64,000 bases of DNA from RGIG9379 sp031553005 (GTDB taxonomy: Bacteria; Bacteroidota; Bacteroidia; Bacteroidales; Paludibacteraceae). Of this stretch, positions 43,859 through 51,702 are shown piece after piece. The first letter of the stretch is position 1. Every line of letters begins with the position of its first letter. Where the stretch lies: contig JAVBMA010000066.1 of assembly GCA_031553005.1 (NCBI GenBank), positions 62,001-126,000 of the forward strand, written 5' to 3'. The notes under the pieces are model-generated. The model worked only from the letters and a program-made list of their open reading frames with translations. It ran no database searches and was not told where the DNA came from. The position numbers and the translations under genes are program-made.

Positions 43859-44386
43859 TTACGATTTTGTTTTAATGGCATTCAGATAATGCAATATTTG
43901 TTTCAAAAGTTCGGTTTCCTTTGTTCCCGAAGGCATATCTATTTCCAAATCGTAAAACGTATATCCCTCTTTCTTCATTCCGCAACGGCACGAAGCCCGG
44001 GAAATTCCCAACAAATATTTCAAAGGAAGTATTTCCTTCGTAGTCAAATCAATCAAAAGGTCATATTCGTTATTAAGAAAAATTTTCTCAATTCTTCCCG
44101 ACGGCTTTTGCAAGATAGAGATATCTTTTTTTCCCAGAAGGTTCTGGTTTATCGTATTTCTAAGGTAACTCTCTTTCGGATTGAATACCCAGGCAGAAAT
44201 CTTTTTCTTATCGCCCAGTATTTTTTGAATATATTCTACCTCCTTTTCCGAAATAGTATCGGTAGAAAAAAGAAGCAATATACTGGAAACATCCTGAAAA
44301 TTAGCAAAATGCTTTTTACGTGAAATATTTTTTGTGCGTCGGTTGATACTGAAATCAATATACTTTCTGATAAGATTCTGAAACAT
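43859..44386 (-). CDS. DUF6913-like small protein
   Basis: 175 residues from the second ATG (44386; the first at 44425 adds a 13-residue hydrophobic stretch next to ligA's stop). The order NRRTKNISRKKHFANFQDVS, SILLLFSTDTISEKEVEYIQ, YDLLIDLTTKEILPLKYLLG, ASCRCGMKKEGYTFYDLEID resembles the DUF6913 family of Bacteroidota, which always sits between dapA and ligA-like housekeeping genes. Function unknown. Confidence 0.75.
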   Translation of the reverse strand: MFQNLIRKYIDFSINRRTKNISRKKHFANFQDVSSILLLFSTDTISEKEVEYIQKILGDKKKISAWVFNPKESYLRNTINQNLLGKKDISILQKPSGRIEKIFLNNEYDLLIDLTTKEILPLKYLLGISRASCRCGMKKEGYTFYDLEIDMPSGTKETELLKQILHYLNAIKTKS

Positions 44387-44431
44387 ATTATATGAATTGG
44401 AATAAGAAACAAAAATACAATACAATGGTCG

Positions 44432-46450
44432 TCACGCTTCCTCTTTGCCTTCGTTTATCTTTTTGATAAATTCGTCCTCGGTCATAAATTTAACCTTGAG
44501 TTTATGAGCTTTTTCGAGCTTTGCTGGCCCTATGTTGTCGCCCGCCAGCAAATAATCGGTTTTAGAAGAGACGGAAGAGGCATTCTTGCCGCCGTTTTGT
44601 TCGATAAGCTCTTTCAATTCCTCACGCGAATGATTCTCAAAAGTTCCGCTGATGACAAAAGTAAGCCCTTTGAGCAACTCTGTCTGTTCTTCCATTTTTT
44701 TCTCCGAAATCTGAAAACACAATCCGGCTCCCTTGAGGCGGTTTACCAATTGCAAATTGGCATCTTTCCTGAAAAAAGCGATAATGCTCAGAGCAATCCT
44801 CTCTCCTATCTCGTTAATATCAGTAAGTTGTTCAAGAGTCGCATTTTCTATGTTTTCTATATTTTTCATTGCAAAAGCCAGCTTTTTCGCTACCGTCTCT
44901 CCCACATACCGTATTCCCAAGGCAAAAAGCACACGCTCAAAAGGAGTGTTTTGAGATTCTTTAATACTGTTTATCAAATTATTGGCGCTCTTCTCTCCCC
45001 ACCTTTCCAATGTTTCAATATCATCGACCCTCAAAAAATACAAGTCCGCACTGTTTTTAATAAGTTCCTTATTATAAAGTAGTTCTATCGTTTCGCTGCC
45101 GACATTGATATTCATTGCTTTACGGGTAACAAAGTGTTCGATTTTCCCTTTGATTTGAGGAGGGCAACCGTCTTCGTTCGGGCAGTAATAAGCAGCTTCG
45201 CCCTCTTCCCTGACAAGCTCGGCTCCACACTCAGGGCATTTCTTTATAAATTCCACCTTTTCTCCGAGTTCAGCCGTGCGGGCATCTTTGTTTACACTGG
45301 TAATTTTCGGAATAATCTCCCCTCCTTTTTCAACATATACCATATCTCCGATATGCAAGTCGAGGTTGCTTATCGCATCGGCATTATATAGGGAAGCCCT
45401 TTTTACGGTCGTTCCGGAAAGGAGTACCGGTTCCAGGTTCGCCACAGGAGTAACGGCTCCCGTCCTTCCTACTTGATAAGAAACCGATTTAAGGCACGTT
45501 TGCGCCTTTTCCGGCTGGAATTTATATGCGATAGCCCATCTTGGCGATTTGGCGGTATATCCGAGGTTTCTTTGCTGTTTCAGGGAATTGACTTTAATTA
45601 CAATCCCGTCCGTAGCCACCGGAAGTTTCTTCCGTTCCGTATCCCAACGGGCAATAAAATCAAAGACATCCTGCAAAGTATTGCATTTCCGGGTCGCATC
45701 GGATATTTTAAATCCCCACGATTTCATCTTCTGCAAATTATCATAATGTGTGTCGGTAGGAAGTTTTTCGCCCAACAAGTAATAGAAAAAAGCATCCAGT
45801 TTACGTTTTGCAACTTCTTTGGAGTTCAATAATTTCAATGTACCGGAAGCGGCATTGCGGGGATTGGCAAACAACGCCTCTTCCTGACTTTCGCGTTCCC
45901 TGTTCAGTTCGTCAAAAACAGTCCAAGGCATCATAATCTCTCCGCGCACCTCAAAAAGAGATGGATAATCATCGCCGTGCAGAACCAACGGAATGGAACG
46001 GATGGTTTTTACGTTTAACGTCACATCATCGCCTTTTTCGCCATCGCCACGGGTAACCGCCTGTATCAGTTTTCCATTTTCGTATATCAAAGAGATTGAG
46101 CTGCCGTCATACTTTAGCTCACAAACCAGTTCAAACTCTTCGTTCAACGCTTTTCTGGTTCTGTCGTAAAAGTCGGTAATTTCACTTTCGGAATAAGTAT
46201 TGCTGAGAGAGAGCATCGGATATTTATGGTAAACTTGCTTAAACTCTTTGTTTATATCGTTTCCGACCCTTTGTGTGGGAGAATTCGGGTCGAAAAATTC
46301 CGGATGCTGCTCTTCCAATTCCTGAAGAGTCCGAAGTTTTTCATCAAACTCAAAGTCGGATATAGTCGGTTGGGATAAGATGTAATAATTATAGTTATGC
46401 TGATTGAGTTCTTTCCTCAAAGAGTCTATGCGCTGCTGTACACTGTCCAT
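44432..46450 (-). CDS. ligA: NAD-dependent DNA ligase
   Basis: 672 residues, full length. Domains in order: Ia (HNYNYYILSQPTISDFEFDE), adenylation with the nucleophile Lys in CELKYDGSSISLIYENG, OB fold (VGRTGAVTPVANLEPVLLSG), four-Cys zinc finger (CPECGAELVREEGEAAYYCP then C), HhH array (INEIGERIALSIIAFF) and a C-terminal BRCT (LKGLTFVISGTFENHSREEL). Joins nicks during replication and repair using NAD+. Confidence 0.98.
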   Translation of the reverse strand: MDSVQQRIDSLRKELNQHNYNYYILSQPTISDFEFDEKLRTLQELEEQHPEFFDPNSPTQRVGNDINKEFKQVYHKYPMLSLSNTYSESEITDFYDRTRKALNEEFELVCELKYDGSSISLIYENGKLIQAVTRGDGEKGDDVTLNVKTIRSIPLVLHGDDYPSLFEVRGEIMMPWTVFDELNRERESQEEALFANPRNAASGTLKLLNSKEVAKRKLDAFFYYLLGEKLPTDTHYDNLQKMKSWGFKISDATRKCNTLQDVFDFIARWDTERKKLPVATDGIVIKVNSLKQQRNLGYTAKSPRWAIAYKFQPEKAQTCLKSVSYQVGRTGAVTPVANLEPVLLSGTTVKRASLYNADAISNLDLHIGDMVYVEKGGEIIPKITSVNKDARTAELGEKVEFIKKCPECGAELVREEGEAAYYCPNEDGCPPQIKGKIEHFVTRKAMNINVGSETIELLYNKELIKNSADLYFLRVDDIETLERWGEKSANNLINSIKESQNTPFERVLFALGIRYVGETVAKKLAFAMKNIENIENATLEQLTDINEIGERIALSIIAFFRKDANLQLVNRLKGAGLCFQISEKKMEEQTELLKGLTFVISGTFENHSREELKELIEQNGGKNASSVSSKTDYLLAGDNIGPAKLEKAHKLKVKFMTEDEFIKKINEGKEEA

Positions 46451-46471
46451 AATAACGAGCTTTTATGCAAA

Positions 46472-46479
46472 CAAAAATA
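46472..46479 (-). promoter_or_regulatory. -7 promoter element of ligA
   Basis: TATTTTTG on the minus strand, 22 bases upstream of the start codon. Confidence 0.5.
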
Positions 46480-46534
46480 ATGAATAAATGCAGCTTTTCC
46501 GGCAAAAAAAATGTGTTTATTTCGAAATTTAAGC

Positions 46535-46560
46535 AGTTTGTTTAGTTACAAGTTATAAGA
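46535..46560. repeat. family C repeat
   Basis: AGTTACAAGTTATAAGAAAG in the ligA upstream region, a single copy of the unit. Confidence 0.4.
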
Positions 46561-46999
46561 AAGATATTCAGATGAACGGATATTCGGATATTTTAGTCCG
46601 TTAATATAGATATCTGCTCATATTTTTTACATTTCATTTTTGTATCTCATTTTTTATATCTCCGCGTTTACACACGGAGCAGTGTAATGTCAACCCTTGG
46701 CGAAAAATACTGAATGTTCTGATTTTTGATAAATCATTATTATCAATGCCGAAGGTATTGTATGTTTATAGAAAAAGATAAAAAACCGGTTTGTACGACT
46801 CCAAAGGAGTCGAATATAGAAAACATTAAACATTTGGCTATAAATATATAAATCCTTCGGATTTAATTTGACTTATCCCAATTCCGGTTAAATGTATATT
46901 TATCCATTGGATGTAAAAATACTAAGCTCCGGAAATGCAAAGAAAACTTTGCATTTCCGGAGCTTAATATTTAAAATAAAAACTTATTCCAATATTTTA
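46561..46999. other. intergenic region
   Basis: No gene. Short hairpins such as CTCCG...CGGAG near 46661 and GACTCC...GGAGTC near 46787 are seen, and the strong terminator listed next. Confidence 0.4.
46924..46965 (-). terminator. strong terminator of the TPR gene
   Basis: AAGCTCCGGAAATGCAAAG and its exact reverse complement form a 19-bp stem with an AAAA loop; TATTTTTA follows on the minus strand. Confidence 0.9.
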
Positions 47000-48238
47000 T
47001 TAATAGCCTAACGCCTTAATTTCAGCATCGATTTTCTTATAATCGTTTCCACGGTCTAAACGAAGGTAAGCGGCTCTCAATACACGCAGATTATCAATAT
47101 CATCCGGTTTGAGTTGTTTTGCTTTTTCCAGATATGGAATTGCTTTTTCAAATTCTACTTTTGCGCGTTTTCTTTCTGCCTGGTATTTCTGATTGTCTTT
47201 GATAGAGCTTGCTTTATCATTGATATCTTCTGCTTTCTTAACATATACCAAACCAAGTCCGGCTTGAGCCAATGCATTTGAAGCGTCTAATTCTGCCGCT
47301 TTGGAAAAGAGACCGATAGCACCATCATAATCCTTCTTACTATTTAGCAGCAAGTTGCCTTTTACGGCATAATACTGTGAGTTTTTAGGGTCACTCTTGA
47401 TTGCATTGTCCAGATATGCAATTGCATCATCTGTCCTGTTTGAATAGATATAATAGTTAATCAGGTTACCCATCAGGAACATATCAGTCGGGAACTTTTT
47501 CAATCCATCCTGTAATGTTTTTACGAATTTTGCAGTATCATTAGCAGATTTGTATTCTTCATACAGCCATTGGTACATGCTTTGTTCTTTATATCCTGCT
47601 GTTTTCAACTCTTCCATATACCGGATTGCCGTAGGTTTCAATTCAGGAACACGGTTAGCTGCATCCACAGCATAAAATTTAATTTCATTATACAGGGTAT
47701 CCTTCTCTATTCCGGCAGATTTCATAATCGGGTAAGAAGGAACTTCCAGATATTTACCCCACAATACAACTGCTTTTGTATAATCTTTTTCGTTATAGTT
47801 ATTCAATCCTTCGTTAATCAAATACCTGGAATAAGTTTCAAGATTTTTCTTGAGATTTTTGGTATATTTAGGGCTTACTTTTCCCTTTTCATCAGGCATT
47901 TCATCCAATTGTGCAGCTTTTGCAAATGCATCGATTGCTTTTACCAAATATGCATCTTTAATATCCTGATCGGCAGTTTTCCCTGTCAGGCGTTTCTTTT
48001 CTTCTTCTTCGTAGAATTTATAATAAACCTGTCCGGCTACATAATAAGTTTTCGCCAAATTCTCTGTTGAAGGGTCTTTCATTGCCGCTTCAATGTCTGC
48101 TTGAGCACTTTTCAGATTGCTTTCGGTTGGATCATAAAGTTTATCCTCTGCTCTGGATATATTTTTTTTCTGAGCAAAACCGGATAATGCTATTGACAGC
48201 ATTGCCACTAAAAATACTGTTTTTTTCATATTTTTCAA
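47000..48238 (-). CDS. TPR-repeat protein with signal peptide
   Basis: 412 residues, signal peptide KKTVFLVAMLSIALSGFAQ. The mature part is made of TPR units, clearest in the C-terminal half (AIAYLDNAIKSDPKNSQYYAVKGNLLLNSKKDYDGAIGLF, ALAQAGLGLVYVKKAEDIND, AIPYLEKAKQLKPDDIDNLR) with a Lys-rich middle (KTYYVAGQVYYKFYEEEEKK). Probably periplasmic scaffold; in Bacteroidales such proteins often sit next to gyrA. Second ATG (three codons in) is equally likely as start. Confidence 0.88.
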   Translation of the reverse strand: MKNMKKTVFLVAMLSIALSGFAQKKNISRAEDKLYDPTESNLKSAQADIEAAMKDPSTENLAKTYYVAGQVYYKFYEEEEKKRLTGKTADQDIKDAYLVKAIDAFAKAAQLDEMPDEKGKVSPKYTKNLKKNLETYSRYLINEGLNNYNEKDYTKAVVLWGKYLEVPSYPIMKSAGIEKDTLYNEIKFYAVDAANRVPELKPTAIRYMEELKTAGYKEQSMYQWLYEEYKSANDTAKFVKTLQDGLKKFPTDMFLMGNLINYYIYSNRTDDAIAYLDNAIKSDPKNSQYYAVKGNLLLNSKKDYDGAIGLFSKAAELDASNALAQAGLGLVYVKKAEDINDKASSIKDNQKYQAERKRAKVEFEKAIPYLEKAKQLKPDDIDNLRVLRAAYLRLDRGNDYKKIDAEIKALGY

Positions 48239-48251
48239 TTATTATATTTAT

Positions 48252-48335
48252 TGATGAGTAAACCGGTTGGCGAGTAAACAAGTTGTTTGTATTTTCACTC
48301 ATTCACTTGTTTACTCGTCAACTTATTTACTAAAT
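48252..48335. repeat. family A-like repeat, copy 4
   Basis: Built of GTAAACAAGTTG/CACTTGTTTACTCG units as in copies 1-3, ends CTTATTTACTAAA. Fills the whole gap between gyrA and the TPR gene. Confidence 0.5.
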
Positions 48336-48336
48336 T

Positions 48337-50835
48337 TTAGCACAATTCTTCTCCTGATTCTTCTACGTCTATTCCTCCTTCTTCCTCAGCTTCGGAAGCA
48401 ACCTTACAGACGGAAGCAATCGTATCATTGCGTTTTTCGAGGTTGATCAGGCGAACACCTTGGGTGGCACGTCCCATCACGCGCATATCGGATACTTTGA
48501 GGCGGATAGCGATTCCGGATTTATTAATAATCATCAAATCGTTATCATCGGTAACACTCTTAATGGCAACCAGTTTTCCGGTTTTATCAGTGATGTTAAT
48601 TGTTTTTACACCTTTACCGCCACGGTTTGTTACGCGGTAATCTTCGATATCCGATCGTTTACCATAGCCTTGCTCTGAAACAACCAGTACCGTTTCGGTT
48701 TGAGGATCATTGATTATGATCATTCCGATTGCTTCGTCCGAACCGTCCTCATCAAGTTTCATTCCTCGTACTCCGGTTGCTGTACGCCCCATTTCGCGGA
48801 CTTTGCTTTCATTGAAACGGATAGCGCGCCCATTCTTGTTAGCAATCACGATTTCGCTGTTTCCGTTTGTCAGGCGCACCTGTATTACTTCGTCGTCTTC
48901 GCGTATAGTAATCGCATTCACACCATTAGTACGAGGACGAGAATATGCTTCCAACGAGGTCTTTTTAATCACACCTTGTTTGGTACAGAATAGCAATGAG
49001 TGTGTTTTATTATACTCTTCGTCGTTCAACGATTTGATTTTGATGAAAGCATTTACTTTGTCATCACTGTCAATATTCAACAGGTTCTGAATAGCGCGGC
49101 CTTTCGTATTTTTCGATCCTTCCGGAATTTCATACACTTTTAACCAGTAGCAACGACCTTTCTTCGTAAAGAAAAGCATCGTATTGTGCATGGACGCCGG
49201 ATAGATATATTCGATAAAGTCTTCGTCGCGGGCATTACTTCCTTTCGAGCCGACTCCTCCCCTGTTTTGTGATTTAAATTCGGACAGAGGTGTTCTTTTT
49301 ATGTAGCCCAAATGCGAAATGGTAATAATCATCTCATCATCAGCATAAAAATCTTCCGGGTTAAACTCTTCGGAAGAGTAAATAATCTCGGAACGGCGGG
49401 CATCGCCATATTTTTGTTTTATCTCAAGCAATTCGTCTTTGATAATCTTCATGCGAAGTTCAACATTGGCAAGAATCTCTTTCAAGCGGTCGATCAATTT
49501 CATCAACTCATCGTACTCGGCGCGAAGATCATCGATTGCAAGTCCTGTAAGCTGCCTCAAACGCATTTCGACAATGGCGCGGGCTTGAATTTCGGATAAA
49601 GCGAAGCGTTCCATCAGGCGGTTTCTTGCTTCTTCAACCGTTTTGGATGAACGAATAATCTGGATAACTTCTTCGATATTGTCAACGGCAATAATCAATC
49701 CTTGTAGGATATGGGCTCTTTTTTCCGCCTCTTTCAATTCAAATTGTGTGCGGCGGATAACCACGTCATGACGATGTTCAACAAACAACGAAATGAGGTT
49801 TTTCAGGTTCAACAATCTCGGCCTTCCTTTTACAAGGGCAATATTGTTTACGCTGAAGGAAGATTGCAGCGAACTGTATTTATAAAGTTTGTTCAATACA
49901 ACATTGGAGTTGGCATCCCTACGGATATCAATAACAATTCGCATACCGTCACGGTCGGACTCATCATTAATGTTGGAAATACCTTCAATCTTCTTCTCCT
50001 CCACCATATCGGCAATGGCCTTAATCAATTCAGCCTTATTTACCTGATAAGGGATTTCACGGACAACTATTTTCTCGCGTCCGTTTTCGTTTTCTATCTC
50101 TACTTTCGAACGGATAACAATTCTACCGCGGCCTGTTTCATACGACTCTTTTACTCCGGAATATCCGTAGATATAACCTCCGGTCGGAAAATCAGGGGCT
50201 TTAATATGTTTAATCAATTCGTCAATAGATATCTCGTTGTTGTCAACATAGGCAATAATAGCATCTATCGTATCTGAAATATTGTGAGGCGGCATATTGG
50301 TAGCCATCCCTACGGCAATACCGGAAGCTCCGTTTACCAGCAGGTTCGGAATCCTTGTAGGCAACACGGTAGGTTCCTGCAAAGTATCATCAAAGTTGTT
50401 TTGAAAATCAACCGTGTCTTTATCTAAGTCAATCAATATATCTTCGGCTATTTTCTGCAATCTGGCTTCGGTATAACGCATCGCAGCAGGGCTATCACCG
50501 TCTACCGACCCGAAGTTTCCCTGTCCGTCTACCAAAGGATAGCGCAATGACCAAGGTTGAGCCAAACGAACCATCGTAAAGTAAACGGAAGAATCCCCAT
50601 GCGGGTGATATTTCCCGAGAACTTCCCCTACGATCCTCGCCGATTTCTTAGTAGGTTTATTTGAAAAAACCCCCAATTCATTCATCCCGTATAGCACACG
50701 ACGGTGAACGGGTTTAAATCCGTCTCTCACATCGGGCAACGCACGGGAAACGATTACCGACATTGAATAATCAATGTACGAAGACCGCATCTCCTCTTCA
50801 ATATTAATCTTTATAATTCTGTCTTGATCAACCAT
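48337..50835 (-). CDS. gyrA: DNA gyrase subunit A
   Basis: 832 residues. N-terminal breakage-reunion domain with catalytic Tyr121 in AAMRYTEARL, the quinolone region KYHPHGDSSVYFTMVR, the coiled-coil arm, and a C-terminal six-blade beta-propeller with the GyrA box QNRGGVGSKGS and repeated IMVVSEQGYGKRSDI-like blades. With GyrB it introduces negative supercoils. The residue matching E. coli Asp87 is Phe86 here, while Ser82 (E. coli Ser83) is kept. The Asp/Glu-rich tail EEEGGIDVEESGEEL is normal for Bacteroidota. Confidence 0.97.
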   Translation of the reverse strand: MVDQDRIIKINIEEEMRSSYIDYSMSVIVSRALPDVRDGFKPVHRRVLYGMNELGVFSNKPTKKSARIVGEVLGKYHPHGDSSVYFTMVRLAQPWSLRYPLVDGQGNFGSVDGDSPAAMRYTEARLQKIAEDILIDLDKDTVDFQNNFDDTLQEPTVLPTRIPNLLVNGASGIAVGMATNMPPHNISDTIDAIIAYVDNNEISIDELIKHIKAPDFPTGGYIYGYSGVKESYETGRGRIVIRSKVEIENENGREKIVVREIPYQVNKAELIKAIADMVEEKKIEGISNINDESDRDGMRIVIDIRRDANSNVVLNKLYKYSSLQSSFSVNNIALVKGRPRLLNLKNLISLFVEHRHDVVIRRTQFELKEAEKRAHILQGLIIAVDNIEEVIQIIRSSKTVEEARNRLMERFALSEIQARAIVEMRLRQLTGLAIDDLRAEYDELMKLIDRLKEILANVELRMKIIKDELLEIKQKYGDARRSEIIYSSEEFNPEDFYADDEMIITISHLGYIKRTPLSEFKSQNRGGVGSKGSNARDEDFIEYIYPASMHNTMLFFTKKGRCYWLKVYEIPEGSKNTKGRAIQNLLNIDSDDKVNAFIKIKSLNDEEYNKTHSLLFCTKQGVIKKTSLEAYSRPRTNGVNAITIREDDEVIQVRLTNGNSEIVIANKNGRAIRFNESKVREMGRTATGVRGMKLDEDGSDEAIGMIIINDPQTETVLVVSEQGYGKRSDIEDYRVTNRGGKGVKTINITDKTGKLVAIKSVTDDNDLMIINKSGIAIRLKVSDMRVMGRATQGVRLINLEKRNDTIASVCKVASEAEEEGGIDVEESGEELC

Positions 50836-51060
50836 TTATATTTAAGTTTGATTATTTCTTCTCGTTATTTCTCAAAAAACGCACTAAATTACGGTTTTTT
50901 GTTTAAATATGCAAAAAGTTTAAAGCCGAAATCTTGCAAATAAAAACGCCAGCGATATATTAATGCGCACATTATGAACGCAATTTTTATCAAGATATTT
51001 CGTCCTTGTATCGGCTAAACTTTTAGAAACTGTTTAAATTTCTTATTACAAAATAATTAG

Positions 51061-51340
51061 ATGTCCTCAAGTCGGACAGGCTCTTACTTTTTTCCAGCAG
51101 CTGAAAAAAGTAAGCAAAAAAAGCCGCCGCTGTGGATTCTCCGCTAAAAATCTTCTGCATTGCGCTAAAACGTTTTAAACTCCTCCCTTCCTGCGGTCGG
51201 TCGTCAAACAGAAAACGTTTCTTAACGCTCCATTACGAAGATTTTTTTAACGCTTCGACTCCAAAGGCGGATGGAGCAGTTGAGTTTTTGGTAAGAAAGA
51301 GCTATTCTTAATACGAAATTTAAACAGTTCCTTATTTTCT
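51061..51340. repeat. palindromic non-coding element
   Basis: Starts with CTTACTTTTTTC - 8-base loop - GAAAAAAGTAAG (51083-51114, perfect 12-bp arms), then a larger nested inverted repeat: AAAATCTTC ... AAAACGTTTTA on one side against AAAACGTTT ... GAAGATTTTTTT on the other, with GC-rich parts unlike the surroundings. Its first 22 bases recur at 1932-1953. No protein frame runs through it. Confidence 0.5.
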
Positions 51341-51629
51341 GATAAAACCATTGAGACACAGAAAATACGGAAATTAATATTCAATTATCTTTCAATTTAA
51401 AACAACATTGTCATAATTCTCGAATTTCTCACCTTTATTTACTGACATTTTGTCACAGTTATTATTTATTTATCAAAAATATAAAACACTAATAACCAAA
51501 TGGTTAATAAATAAACACATTTGCTCTGAACAATGGTATGATTATTGATATTATATTATAAGCGTTTGAAAATTAATAACAAAAAGAAAAAATCATCTTT
51601 TCATTTAATATTGTATAACTCAAAATTTA

Positions 51630-51661
51630 TTGACTACTACTGCAAATATCATATATTTGCA
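51630..51661 (+). promoter_or_regulatory. clpC promoter with overlapping operator
   Basis: -33 TTG (51630-51632), 19-base spacer, -7 TATATTTG (51652-51659). A perfect palindrome TGCAAATAT-CAT-ATATTTGCA (51641-51661) overlaps the -7 box; a repressor site is inferred. Start of translation is 42 bases further. Confidence 0.6.
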
Positions 51662-51702
51662 ACATATAATAGGGATTTAAACTACTAATAAGAGGAACAG
51701 AC

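Larger units (their letters stand above)
50836..51702. other. gene-free region between gyrA and clpC
   Basis: About 870 bases. Left end: gyrA promoter zone (a TAATTTAG near 50885 is one base off consensus on the minus strand). Middle: the palindromic element listed below. Right: AT-rich sequence leading to the clpC promoter. Confidence 0.5.

Noticed and set aside
46561..46999. tRNA or small RNA gene
   Set aside because: Searched by eye for cloverleaf signals (GGTTC-type T-loop, CCA end); only short hairpins and a terminator are seen.
49711..50277. 188-codon frame opposite gyrA
   Set aside because: Shadow of gyrA on the other strand with no recognisable protein features.
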